Shown in pieces: positions 17,297 to 25,799 of a stretch of DNA of 56,655 nucleotides. Origin of the DNA: Candidatus Melainabacteria bacterium (GTDB lineage Bacteria > Cyanobacteriota > Vampirovibrionia > Obscuribacterales > Obscuribacteraceae); NCBI GenBank assembly GCA_003963305.1, contig RXJR01000030.1:1-56655 (forward strand), read 5' to 3'. The first letter of the stretch is position 1. Every line of letters begins with the position of its first letter. The position numbers were made by a program, and so were the translations under genes. The notes beneath the pieces were generated by a model that was not told the DNA's origin, did no database searches, and was given only the letters and a program-made list of their open reading frames with translations.

Positions 17297-18301
17297 TCAG
17301 CTTGGATTCGGTTTACGCAGCAAAATAGACATGTTCGACGTTTTTCGAGTAAATGTCTGTTGCAGTATGTCCAGGAGAGTGAACAATGATACAGCACACA
17401 GATTTTTCAAATTGTTTTGCTGAAAATCGGCGGGAGGGAAAAGGTAGTCCACTAGCCCTTTATACGGTAATTTGTCCACTAGCAGTGAGTGGAATGACCA
17501 GTTCCAGAATGCAGGAGCCGGATGATAACGAATTTCGATGATGTCGAAGCCCAATTCCTTCATCAGATTTGTAATTGTATCGGCGTCGTAGAAAACCCAA
17601 TGGCGAGGGAAGTGGTATCCGCCCCAGTGTCTATGGCGAAACAACATGGCATCAAAAGAATTGATGTTTGGAGTTTCCAAAAGTAAAATTCCGCCGGGCT
17701 TTATCACATCCAGGGCGCGTTTGGCGAAGGCTTTTGGGTTTGCGACGTGTTCAATTACGTGAGTTGCGACGGCCATATCAAAGAAGTTTTGTGGAATTTG
17801 TGCTTCTTCAAAAAGACCTTCGTATATCGTGTGGCCAGCCTCGCGTGCCTTTTGTACGGCGATGGGATCAAAATCGACACCAAAAGTTCTGACATTTTTT
17901 GATTCGATTTTTTTATACCAGTTAAGAGCGCGTCCATCGGCGCATCCTATGTCGAGTACTTTCAATTCCTCGTTTGCGAGGCAGTGAGAAAGAGCTTTTT
18001 CAAGACGATTGAGGTAAACAAATTTGCGTGCGCGATAAAGTAGAGAGTCTCGATTTTCGCTTTCAACATTTTTCGTTTGGAGGTGGTACGCGTAGTATTC
18101 GGCTGGGTAGATTGTCTCGAGTTCAGATACGTCTGGTCTGGGATTCAAGTAATGCAAATTGCAGTGCTTGCACTTGACCACAGTAAATTCGTCTTTGGTG
18201 GTGTTGTCATATTCATGTTCAACCCCGGTTGTGACAAATTCCGAGTCGGGTGAACCACAATTGTTGCAACATACTACAACTTTCTTGATGTCGTTTTTCA
18301 T
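17297..18301 (-). CDS. Class I SAM-dependent methyltransferase with N-terminal zinc ribbon (paralogue B)
   Basis: 334 aa. A zinc ribbon (CNNC, CKHC) in the first 50 residues leads into LHYLNPRPDVSELETIYP. The SAM motif is VLDIGCADGRALNWY, then FGVDFDPIAV and VATHVIEHVANPKAF. The C-terminal half, with HRHWGGYHFPRHW and a helical end LPYKGLVDYLFPPADFQ, matches paralogue A block by block. Probably it methylates a sugar or lipid-linked glycan intermediate. It is divergent from the Ppx/GppA gene with only 37 bases between starts, so the two promoters must overlap or lie in the 5' ends. Confidence 0.9.
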   Translation of the reverse strand: MKNDIKKVVVCCNNCGSPDSEFVTTGVEHEYDNTTKDEFTVVKCKHCNLHYLNPRPDVSELETIYPAEYYAYHLQTKNVESENRDSLLYRARKFVYLNRLEKALSHCLANEELKVLDIGCADGRALNWYKKIESKNVRTFGVDFDPIAVQKAREAGHTIYEGLFEEAQIPQNFFDMAVATHVIEHVANPKAFAKRALDVIKPGGILLLETPNINSFDAMLFRHRHWGGYHFPRHWVFYDADTITNLMKELGFDIIEIRYHPAPAFWNWSFHSLLVDKLPYKGLVDYLFPPADFQQNNLKNLCAVSLFTLLDILQQTFTRKTSNMSILLRKPNPS

Positions 18302-18338
18302 TACCTGAATCGCTTCCCAAGCTTCTGTTCTAAATTAT

Positions 18339-20054
18339 ATGCACGCTTGCCCTGCAAGCATCCTCGGCAGCTTACAATTTAGAAGTCGTCGAGATGCTCA
18401 AATGCAAAGTCGGAAGATCAATAAACCAAGAAGTAAGCGCACCGGGTCTTGGGTCCGTGTCAGAGGCGGTCCGGTTTTCGCCTGTATAGACATGGGAACG
18501 AACTCCTTTCATATGGTTGTGTGTCAGGCCACTCCGGAGCGAGACCACTTTGAAGTAATTATCAAAGTCAAGGAAGCTGTGCCCTTTTTCAGAAGGGCTT
18601 TATCGGCTCATTACATAGACGATGTGGCCATGCGTTCAGCGTTGCGTATTCTCAAGGATATGCTTAAGAAAGCGAACGAACATGATGCTACTAGCGTTGT
18701 TGCGGTAGCAACTTCTGCCGTTCGTGAATCTAAAAATGGCGAGGAGGTTCTGCAACGTATACGCCAGGAGCTGAAACTCGACGCCAAAATGATTTCCGGC
18801 AAAGAGGAAGCTCGTTTGATCTACTTGGGCGTACTCTGGAGCATGCCCGACCTGGACGATACTTTTGCCATAGTCGATATTGGCGGTGGTAGCACAGAAG
18901 TCATTGTTGGCAATCGCGCGCAAACGTTGTTCACTGAATCTTATAAATTGGGTGCCGCCCGTCTGACCCAGCGCTTTTTTAAGAAGGGCGAACCAACTGA
19001 AGACAGCGTCCGTGAGCTGCACGACGAAGTTCGCGGCGTGCTGCGACCAGCGGCAGCGAGGGTTGACTCAGTCGGAGGTTTTAAGACCCTGATCGGCACA
19101 TCGGGAACTGTTCAGGCATTAGCCAAGATCGACCGAGAGCGTATGAAGAAACCCTATGCCGAGCTTCATGGATGGACTCTGAGTATTGAACGCCTGCAGA
19201 GTATCGTTCATTACCTGGAAGAAGCGTCGCTCCGAGGAGATCGAATCAAGGGCGTAAGCGCCGACCGCAATCAGACCGTTCTAGCAGGTGCGGTTGTGCT
19301 ATTGGAAGCGATGCGTTCCTTGCAGGCGAAAGAGACGATCGTTTGCTCCGCAGCACTCAGAGAGGGCGTTATTGTCGACCGCTTTCTGCAGACAGGATGG
19401 CTAAATGCTGGGCTTGAGCAGCACAGGGATCCACGTTCGGCCAGCGTGCATGCGTTGCTTGATAAGTATCATGGGAGTTTTGACCACGCGGAGCAAGTTG
19501 CTCGACTTTCAAGCGAAATTTTCTTGCAAACAAGAGGCATATTGCACGACTATTCGGAGGATGTTGGACACTTGTTGTGGTCGGCTGCCATGCTCCACGA
19601 CGTCGGAATGTTTATCGGCAGAAATGGACACCATAAGCATTCCTACTATCTAATTAGGCATGGTGGCATGCTTGGTCATTCGGAAGAGGAAGTGTCCGTA
19701 ATCGCGAGCATAGCTCGCTATCATCGCGGCAGCGAACCCAAGGACTCTCACGAAGCCTATTTCACAATCGCCCCGGAAGAGCGCAAGATTATGTGGGATA
19801 TGGCTGCCATTCTGCGTCTGGCTGAGTCTTTAGATCGTAGCCATCGGCAAGTCGTTAGGAATTTGCTTGTAACCTTTGACGATTCAAACGGTTCAGGACC
19901 CCCACAAACTATGCGCTTAAGCCTAAATATTGCACCGGGAGAAAATGCCCATTCTGAGGTCTGGGCACTTAATGAGAAGAAAAGCTTTTTTGAAGATTGC
20001 TTTCACGTAAAGCTTGAATTGAGTGTGGGGACTGAAAAAGTATCAGCCCGCTAG
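18339..20054 (+). CDS. Ppx/GppA phosphatase with C-terminal HD domain
   Basis: 571 aa; the N-terminal 40 residues are basic and may be excess, since an ATG for MQSRKINKPRSK lies inside. The ASKHA-type fold is shown by FACIDMGTNSFHMVVC (phosphate-1) and FAIVDIGGGSTEVIVG (phosphate-2, near residue 178), with VAVATSAVRES between and GTSGTVQALAKI after. The C-terminal HD domain has FDHAEQVARL, MLHDVGMFIGRNGHHKHS and RYHRGSEP. The family degrades inorganic polyphosphate or converts pppGpp to ppGpp; which one applies here is unknown. It is cytoplasmic. No ppk is nearby. Two palindromes follow its stop. Confidence 0.93.
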   Translation: MHACPASILGSLQFRSRRDAQMQSRKINKPRSKRTGSWVRVRGGPVFACIDMGTNSFHMVVCQATPERDHFEVIIKVKEAVPFFRRALSAHYIDDVAMRSALRILKDMLKKANEHDATSVVAVATSAVRESKNGEEVLQRIRQELKLDAKMISGKEEARLIYLGVLWSMPDLDDTFAIVDIGGGSTEVIVGNRAQTLFTESYKLGAARLTQRFFKKGEPTEDSVRELHDEVRGVLRPAAARVDSVGGFKTLIGTSGTVQALAKIDRERMKKPYAELHGWTLSIERLQSIVHYLEEASLRGDRIKGVSADRNQTVLAGAVVLLEAMRSLQAKETIVCSAALREGVIVDRFLQTGWLNAGLEQHRDPRSASVHALLDKYHGSFDHAEQVARLSSEIFLQTRGILHDYSEDVGHLLWSAAMLHDVGMFIGRNGHHKHSYYLIRHGGMLGHSEEEVSVIASIARYHRGSEPKDSHEAYFTIAPEERKIMWDMAAILRLAESLDRSHRQVVRNLLVTFDDSNGSGPPQTMRLSLNIAPGENAHSEVWALNEKKSFFEDCFHVKLELSVGTEKVSAR

Positions 20055-20082
20055 GGTGGCTGAATTCGCTACATTCTGACCG

Positions 20083-20105
20083 TTTTAAACTGATATCGTT
20101 TAAAA
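20083..20105. repeat. Dispersed GATATC palindrome, copy 5
   Basis: TTTAAACTGATATCGTTTAA, GATATC at 20092-20097, lies in the convergent gap between the Ppx/GppA and SRPBCC genes. One base pair of the right arm is missing relative to the consensus. Confidence 0.9.
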
Positions 20106-20118
20106 CTCTCGACTGTAA

Positions 20119-20142
20119 TTTAAAGCTGATATCAGTTTAAAA
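20119..20142. repeat. Dispersed GATATC palindrome, copy 6
   Basis: TTTAAAGCTGATATCAGTTT plus AAAA, GATATC at 20128-20133, is 36 bases centre to centre from copy 5, the same spacing as copies 3 and 4. Confidence 0.93.
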
Positions 20143-20179
20143 CGTGATACCAGCAATTTGAGTTCTTCGTAGCTCAGTC

Positions 20180-20851
20180 CTATTCGGTCTTCGTGCCAGA
20201 CGCAGCTACCTTGGAATGTACGCCTTCAGCCATCTCTTTGATGTGCGCAAGACGTTTATCTAATTTCTTTTGGGTCAAATTGTTGAAGATCAATTTTGGC
20301 ACAGGCACACCCATATCTAGATGGGTCGATAACTCCAGGATTGTTGCTTTGCCATTTTCGGCTGGTGTGAAGGTCCAGCTGCCCTCCATGGCTTTGAAGT
20401 GGTCAGACTTGAGAAGCTTGTAGTCGATCCGCTGGTTTGGCACCTCTGTATGGTGCATGACGCAAGTGGCTGAGCCTATTACTGGAAGCAAACAGAACTT
20501 TTGCTCTAGTTTCTGTTCATTAACTCCTTGCTCGAGGACTTTGCTGTACGCGATATCAGGGTCGTGTTTTCGTTCTTCGTGCACCGAGTACCAAACTACT
20601 TCAGGTGGCGCCTTAATCAGAATTTTCGAAGCAATTCTCTTTTTCTCTGAGGCGGGTTTGTCCGGCACATCCAGCAGCTTCGGAGCTTCCTCTCCTTTAG
20701 CGCCAGTTTGCTGAGCTTGAACTGCGTCTGATTTCTGTCCTGGAAGTTTGAATGCTTGACCAGGAGTTTGAGCGCTCAGGGATACCAGAAGCACTAAGTA
20801 CGAAAGCACGGTTGCTCGGATCTTTGCTGAACGAATGGGATGCTGGTTCAA
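20180..20851 (-). CDS. Exported SRPBCC (START-like) family protein
   Basis: 223 aa from a TTG with GGAGAG five bases upstream. A basic start and the hydrophobic stretch VLSYLVLLVSLSAQTPGQA form a signal peptide. A charged linker follows, then the helix-grip domain from about residue 70: ASKILIKAPPEVVWYSVHEE, later QRIDYKLLKSDHFKAMEGSW and a long C-terminal helix after VPVPKLIFNN. Such domains bind hydrophobic ligands (coenzyme-Q-binding/cyclase type). No catalytic residues are obvious. It points the same way as the operon 21249-23394 but is separated by about 400 bases. Confidence 0.85.
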   Translation of the reverse strand: MNQHPIRSAKIRATVLSYLVLLVSLSAQTPGQAFKLPGQKSDAVQAQQTGAKGEEAPKLLDVPDKPASEKKRIASKILIKAPPEVVWYSVHEERKHDPDIAYSKVLEQGVNEQKLEQKFCLLPVIGSATCVMHHTEVPNQRIDYKLLKSDHFKAMEGSWTFTPAENGKATILELSTHLDMGVPVPKLIFNNLTQKKLDKRLAHIKEMAEGVHSKVAASGTKTE

Positions 20852-21248
20852 GTTCTCTCCAATGCTGACAAAACTAGCTCGGCGTCAGCTTTTCCTTTTG
20901 CTTGATAACTAGACTACGATAGCGCAAGAATGCCCTGTTTTATTGACCGGACCATTAGAAAAAACTGAGGTTGGCAAGTGGTTGGCCGTAGAAATTCCGA
21001 ATTCTCAGTCATCTGCGTTTTTGGTTCGTATAACAAAAAGGTAATCTTTTAAGTTGTGGTGCTCAAGTTGAACTGTCTGGATGCTGCTTGGATGCGGCAG
21101 CCTCACGTCTCATCAGCTGCCTCATGCCGGCAGCTAGCCTGTCGAACAGATGAGTGCGGCGAGTCTGCCGCCCACATCATATCCTTTCAGCCAGACAGCT
21201 GAGCGAAGGCACAAGCGTCTCAGAGCCAAACGTTTGAGACTTCTCTCG
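20852..21248. other. 397-base gap with two small hairpins
   Basis: AGCTGCC (21115-21121) pairs with GGCAGCT (21129-21135). GTCTCA (21217-21222) pairs with TGAGAC (21235-21240) just behind the stop of the ICMT-like gene and may be part of its minus-strand terminator. No coding potential I can support. Confidence 0.4.
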
Positions 21249-21896
21249 CTAGACTCCAATGGGGAAGAAGCGGGGAACCAAACGTCGCCACTTCATGTTT
21301 TCAGCATAATCTTTGTAGCTCTGTCCGAGATTTTCTATCAGTAGCTGCTCCTCGTACTTCGCTCGACGAAGCCACAGTGGAGCCACTACGAACAGTGTAA
21401 AGAGTGCTGCGGGCACTGAAGTTGCTGCAAGTGATGAACCTAGCAGCGACTGGATGATACCCGAGTATGCTGGATGCATTACCAGGCTTAATAGACCTGT
21501 GTCGCGTACGGAATGATTATCCATGACTTCCGCGTCTGTGGAGAACATCTCGCCCAATGAATACCAGCCGCCAATCATAAAGATCAAACCGCTCAGGAGT
21601 ACAACGCAACCAGTCCAGGACATCACCGTCACAAGTCCGCTTGGCTCTCCAGACACCAGGGCGAAGAATGGCACCAGACTTGGCGGTAGCACACCCATGT
21701 AAGTTAAAAAGCCCACTGAAATTATGCCGATGTTGGCTAGTGACATCAGCTGCGGTGCTCGCTGAATGAGGAAGTTCTGTTCGTATTTGACGCCCGTTCC
21801 TCGGCGCGTAAATCCTTTGAATAACACCGGAGCGGAAATCAGCGCGCCTAGTCCCAGCAGGCTGAGTGCCACCAGCGAAGGTGTGTTAATTGCCAC
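21249..21896 (-). CDS. Isoprenylcysteine carboxyl methyltransferase-like membrane protein
   Basis: 215 aa with about five membrane helices. The C-terminal part has the family features: GLLSLVMHPAYSGIIQSLLG (the R/MHPxYxG block), a helix pair, then RRAKYEEQLLIENLGQSYKDY with the conserved E-E-x-L and Y-x-x-Y. The family (ICMT/PEMT/NnrU-like) methylates lipid or isoprenoid acceptors with SAM in the membrane; the bacterial substrate is unknown. The GTG start directly follows the TAA of the upstream gene (AATAAGTGGC), so the two are translationally linked. It is the last gene of a three-gene operon. Confidence 0.85.
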   Translation of the reverse strand: MAINTPSLVALSLLGLGALISAPVLFKGFTRRGTGVKYEQNFLIQRAPQLMSLANIGIISVGFLTYMGVLPPSLVPFFALVSGEPSGLVTVMSWTGCVVLLSGLIFMIGGWYSLGEMFSTDAEVMDNHSVRDTGLLSLVMHPAYSGIIQSLLGSSLAATSVPAALFTLFVVAPLWLRRAKYEEQLLIENLGQSYKDYAENMKWRRLVPRFFPIGV

Positions 21897-22661
21897 TTAT
21901 TTGTCCCCCTTCATCATAAATACGTCATCTGATAGATTTGTTGCCTTGAAGTTGCTCCAAGTGCTGTGAGCCCACAAGTTTCCGTCTCTATAGTCCCACC
22001 ATTCAACTGGTAGATTTGAGTCGGGGTCAAATAGCGCTCGTTTGAATATCGGTCCATTCGGACCACCCTTATAGAGTTCGAAAATGTGCAGTTTTTCTGC
22101 GTGACCAGGCACCTGGACAGGCGTCTCAGTCATTTTAGGCACATCGCCGTTTTTGATGTATCCTTCGACGGCCTCAGCCAGAGATACAAAGTCTGACTTG
22201 ACCATTGGCCATCCGTTTGCAGAGAGCAACATGTTGCTATCTGGAGACAGCGTGGCTGTGAAGAACTTGAATGCGCCGCCTGGATGCGCTCGCACCTTGC
22301 CGTCGCTTTGCAGGACCGCTACCGAGCCCTTCTTAGGACCGCCTGTCTGTTCGATACGCAGCAGACGTTTTTTCTTGAAGAACAGATTGCCCGTGTCTGT
22401 GACCGTGCCGTCGCTCTTGTAGCAAGTCATTTGATAGTTGAATTGATAGCTGTTCAGCGAGTCCGATGACTTCAGCCAATTGTCGATAAGTTCTTTACCG
22501 TCTTTCGTGGCGTTAGCGAAATTCTCTCGCGATAAGCCGGCTGCGTTACCCAGCAATTCTTTCTTGGCGCGAGCAACTGCGCTCTGGGAAAGCGTTCCGG
22601 ACAACGCCATCACGCATAGTGCCACTGTCAAGATTTTTGTGCTGACGGATTTACCGCTCAT
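21897..22661 (-). CDS. Exported LolA-like / DUF1571-type protein
   Basis: 254 aa. The signal peptide is KILTVALCVMALSGTLSQSAVA. The mature part has the pattern of a curved beta-sheet lipid carrier: LNSYQFNYQMTCYKSDG, NLFFKKKRLLRIEQTGG, VAVLQSDGKVRAHPGGAF and, near the end, LPVEWWDYRDGNLWAHSTWS. This resembles outer-membrane-lipoprotein-sorting or DUF1571 proteins. The role is likely periplasmic lipid or lipoprotein handling; that is inference. It lies 19 bases after the gene at 22681 and abuts the ICMT-like gene. Confidence 0.75.
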   Translation of the reverse strand: MSGKSVSTKILTVALCVMALSGTLSQSAVARAKKELLGNAAGLSRENFANATKDGKELIDNWLKSSDSLNSYQFNYQMTCYKSDGTVTDTGNLFFKKKRLLRIEQTGGPKKGSVAVLQSDGKVRAHPGGAFKFFTATLSPDSNMLLSANGWPMVKSDFVSLAEAVEGYIKNGDVPKMTETPVQVPGHAEKLHIFELYKGGPNGPIFKRALFDPDSNLPVEWWDYRDGNLWAHSTWSNFKATNLSDDVFMMKGDK

Positions 22662-22680
22662 TTTCTAGTTCCTATCCTCG

Positions 22681-23394
22681 TTACTTCTTAGCCAGACTGA
22701 GATCTTTTTTCGTCGATATTTCTTGAGAAGGGCACCCTAAAAATGCGAAAACCGCATGCAGCACTACTTCTACTTGCTCGGGCAGCTGATCTGATTTTTG
22801 TTGCTCCAGATCCTCGAGCATTCGCTTCAGCCAGAGTGCATGCTTTGTATGCGGCTTGGTATGCAGGTGAAGCCACTCCAACCCTTCCTCAATTTCCTTT
22901 TCTGAATACGAGTTGCCGCAGGCTGCGAAATATTTCTCAAAAAGCGGTAATGCCGAGCGGCAGAAGGCCGTGGCTGCCAGTTCAGCAGTGACGATTGCCA
23001 GAATGCCATCTTGATAATTTCCACTTTGACAAAAGGTGCGCATTACTTCGCAGAGGTTCTGAGTAGAGGGACTTGGAACTTCTAACGCAAGTTCCTGGGG
23101 ATTTAGGCGGGCTAATTGACATTGCTTAATGAACAATTTTTGATAAATGCGCTCGTCGTCTGCCAGTTCACTGAGCAAAAGCCGGGCCGCGTCCATGTGA
23201 GGGGGCAGAGCATCGCGCACCGAGGCAATGTTGGACGGGAGTTCTTGTATGAAATGCCATAACTGGCGGCAGCAAGCACGTCCCGATTGAAATGTCTCGA
23301 TTGAGTCTTCTTGAGATTCGAAGATGGAGCTATTGGTGCAACCCCAGTTGATCTGGCGAAGTAAGCTCGGCATCCAGCCCGGCAGCCGCCGCAT
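22681..23394 (-). CDS. Probable haem-oxygenase-like (TenA/PqqC/CADD-like) helical protein
   Basis: 237 aa, all-helical, cytoplasmic. The spacing of acidic and histidine residues fits the haem-oxygenase-like diiron fold: LPPHMDAARLLLSELADDERIYQ in the first half, then SEKEIEEGLEWLHLHT followed by KPHTKHALWLKRML. Several such proteins are iron-dependent oxygenases or the CADD enzyme of folate synthesis. No family name is certain, and a non-enzymatic fold relative remains possible. It is the first gene of the operon that continues with the LolA-like and ICMT-like genes. Confidence 0.6.
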   Translation of the reverse strand: MRRLPGWMPSLLRQINWGCTNSSIFESQEDSIETFQSGRACCRQLWHFIQELPSNIASVRDALPPHMDAARLLLSELADDERIYQKLFIKQCQLARLNPQELALEVPSPSTQNLCEVMRTFCQSGNYQDGILAIVTAELAATAFCRSALPLFEKYFAACGNSYSEKEIEEGLEWLHLHTKPHTKHALWLKRMLEDLEQQKSDQLPEQVEVVLHAVFAFLGCPSQEISTKKDLSLAKK

Positions 23395-23682
23395 AGTGAA
23401 TATCCTCTAATTTAGTCGCACAATCCAGATGAATACTTTACTACGTGTGCCGCTTGACGATGTTTCATGACGCTAATGTTCAGTGCATTTTCCTCATAAT
23501 GCTAATGATTCGTAATCTACAGCCACCGCCGGAAGCAAAGAGGTGTTAAACTCAAGCGAGGCGCACCCGTTCGCGATTGTTGTGCTGTCCAGCTGGCAAT
23601 AAATTTGCAGCTTTGCTGAACTCGGCAACATTCTCCGATATTGTGGACTTTACAGGTACAGGGTAGAGGGTAAGACGAAACG

Positions 23683-24600
23683 GTGGCCAACGATTCGCTG
23701 TCTATTCTCACGGATAAGAGCAGTCACCAGGTCAGATTCGTAGCCGGTAGTGATGGGCAGCCGCTCGCTTGTCGCGTCTGGTTGGGTCGGGAAGAACTGC
23801 CGGTGGCCGTCTATCTGCATGGCATCGAAGGGCACAGCCAGTGGTTTCAAAACACCGCTAACGTCCTTTCCCAACGGGGAATCGCCGTTTATGCGCCAGA
23901 CCGACGCGGAGCTGGGTTGAACCAGGGTGAACGCGGACATCTCCAAAAGTGCCAAGAGCTGCTTGCCGACATTGAAATAATCTTACGACTGGTGGCAGCT
24001 GAGAATGTTGGAAGACCGATTGTGTTGGTCGGTAATTGCTGGGGCGGTAAGCTTGCTTCAGTTTTGGCTCGTGTTGATTATCGCTGCACTGACGCAAAAT
24101 TCCTTCCTCCGCTAGCTGGCCTGATTCTCATTTGTCCGGCGATTCATACTAAAGTAGATTTTGATTGGCGCATTAAACTGGATATCGGTTTATCTGTGTT
24201 GAAAGGCGATGTTCCGTCACGTGCACAATTAGAAATTCCCATAGAACCCACGATGTTTACCCAAGATCCGATGTACCTGGACTTTATCAAAAACGACCCT
24301 TTGCGCTTGATCAGTGCCAGCAAGAAGTTTTTCTTCGAACAATTCTTTCTTACAGTTCGAGCCAAACGCTCGGCCGGCAAGTTGACTTTGCCGACTTTGT
24401 TGATTGAGTCTGGACGCGATGAGATTGTCGATGTGTCGCTGCTCGATCGCTGGTTTGCAAATGTGCCAGCGCCGGACAAAACCAAGAAGTTGTTTGCCGA
24501 GGCCGCTCACAGCATTGAATTTGATCCTCTCTGGTTCGAACAATACTGTCAGCTTCTGGTCGAATGGATCATTGCTCGTGCACCAGGAGCAGTGGCATGA
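23683..24600 (+). CDS. Alpha/beta hydrolase with Cys in the nucleophile elbow
   Basis: 305 aa from a GTG with GAGGG about 12 bases upstream. The fold is that of serine aminopeptidase S33/monoacylglycerol lipase-like enzymes: VAVYLHGIEGHSQWF (oxyanion), YAPDRRGAGLNQGERGH, a nucleophile elbow VLVGNCWGGKLAS, the acid in LIESGRDEIVD and the His in AEAAHSIEF. The elbow has Cys119 where Ser is normal; dienelactone hydrolases use Cys in this way. It is the first gene of the cluster 23.7-32.4 kb, and its TGA overlaps the ATG of the next gene. Confidence 0.9.
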   Translation: MANDSLSILTDKSSHQVRFVAGSDGQPLACRVWLGREELPVAVYLHGIEGHSQWFQNTANVLSQRGIAVYAPDRRGAGLNQGERGHLQKCQELLADIEIILRLVAAENVGRPIVLVGNCWGGKLASVLARVDYRCTDAKFLPPLAGLILICPAIHTKVDFDWRIKLDIGLSVLKGDVPSRAQLEIPIEPTMFTQDPMYLDFIKNDPLRLISASKKFFFEQFFLTVRAKRSAGKLTLPTLLIESGRDEIVDVSLLDRWFANVPAPDKTKKLFAEAAHSIEFDPLWFEQYCQLLVEWIIARAPGAVA

Positions 24601-25790
24601 AAATTAGTTCCATAGACTCTTTTTTGATTACATTGCCTTTTCGGTTCTCGTTTAAGCATAGTCTTGCTTCTCGAGATCGTTCAGAGAACCTGGTCGTCAG
24701 GGTGACGATTGAACACAACGGTAGAACGTATGTCGGGTTTGGTGAAGGCATACCGAGAGATTACGTGACTGGGGAAAATCCAGCCGGTGCACTAGCTGCG
24801 GTTGCTAACCAGTACGCTCCGCTGCTGCTTGGCCAACAGTTCCCCGGTGCGGACGAACTGATCGCAGGTTTAGGTGAAGTCTGGAACCAACTCCGTCTGA
24901 GCAGCCGACCGCAGGGTGCTTCGTTCTGTGCTCTTGAGTTGGCTCTTTTAGACGCTGCCGGAAAGTGTGTTGGTAAGACCGTTTCGGAGTTGGTCGCTTG
25001 TCCAACTGCGCCCCTCCCTGATGCTATTACATATGGTGCAGTAGTTCCGTTTGGCGGTTCGAAAGCTTTGTCTGCCGTGCTCTGGTTCTATAAAGCCTAC
25101 GGATTTAAAACAGTAAAGCTCAAAGTTGGTAAGGACCTGGAATTTGATTTGCATCGACTTAAGGTGGCGCGCAATCTGCTCGGTCGAGACGTCAATATTA
25201 GAGTCGATGCTAACTGTGCCTGGACGTATGACGAAGCTGTAAGGGCTGCGGAACAGATGCGAGCTTTCGGCGTCAAATCTTACGAGCAGCCACTTCCTGC
25301 CGATCGCTTTGATGAGTTGGCTGCTCTTACGAAAGTGTTACCCGAGCAAATTCTGGCGGATGAATCATTGTGCACTGTAGATGATGCGCACCACCTGGCT
25401 GAAAATAAGATTTGCAGCGCCTTCAACATTCGTATCTCGAAGGTGGGTGGAATTATGGCCGCTCGCCAGATTGCGGCGATTGCTCGTCAGTTCGGAATTG
25501 CCTGTCATATGGGGGCGCAGGTTGGTGAAAGCGGTATCCTGAGCGCTGCCGGGCGAGCGTTTGCCGCTATTGAGCCGCCGTTCGATAATTACGAGGGCTC
25601 AAACAACTTCTTTCTGCTCAAGCAAGACATTACAGATGAGAATTTAAATGTCGGATGGGGAGGACAGGGAAAAATCCTAAAAAATCACGGACTGGGAGTT
25701 AACGTGAGAAATCAACGTTTACAGCAGTACCTTAATTCCGAAACTTTAAGTAATCTCCAGCCACCGCTAGTTCCCGAGCGTATTGTGTGA
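24597..25790 (+). CDS. Enolase-superfamily epimerase (dipeptide epimerase / muconate cycloisomerase-like)
   Basis: 397 aa from the ATG that overlaps the previous stop (ATGA); an in-frame ATG at 24564 inside the hydrolase gene is unlikely. The catalytic KxK is in TVKLKVGKD (about 172), the metal ligands are Asp in RVDANCAW (about 203), Glu in SYEQPLP (about 231) and Asp in LADESLC (about 255), and the second catalytic Lys is in RISKVGG (about 281). This is the muconate-lactonizing subgroup, which includes L-Ala-D/L-Glu epimerases and o-succinylbenzoate synthases. No menaquinone genes are nearby, so dipeptide epimerase or a new substrate is favoured. Confidence 0.9.
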   Translation: MKISSIDSFLITLPFRFSFKHSLASRDRSENLVVRVTIEHNGRTYVGFGEGIPRDYVTGENPAGALAAVANQYAPLLLGQQFPGADELIAGLGEVWNQLRLSSRPQGASFCALELALLDAAGKCVGKTVSELVACPTAPLPDAITYGAVVPFGGSKALSAVLWFYKAYGFKTVKLKVGKDLEFDLHRLKVARNLLGRDVNIRVDANCAWTYDEAVRAAEQMRAFGVKSYEQPLPADRFDELAALTKVLPEQILADESLCTVDDAHHLAENKICSAFNIRISKVGGIMAARQIAAIARQFGIACHMGAQVGESGILSAAGRAFAAIEPPFDNYEGSNNFFLLKQDITDENLNVGWGGQGKILKNHGLGVNVRNQRLQQYLNSETLSNLQPPLVPERIV

Positions 25791-25799
25791 GGCAATAAG

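Noticed and set aside
23455-23520. Direct repeat TCATGACGCTAATG / TCATAATGCTAATG as an operator
   Set aside because: Two imperfect 14-mers of low complexity without palindromic structure; not enough to call a site.
24175-24200. GATATC with partial arms (AAACTGGATATCGGTTTA) inside the alpha/beta hydrolase gene
   Set aside because: An extra G breaks the arm spacing and it is in a conserved coding region, so it was not counted as a palindrome copy.
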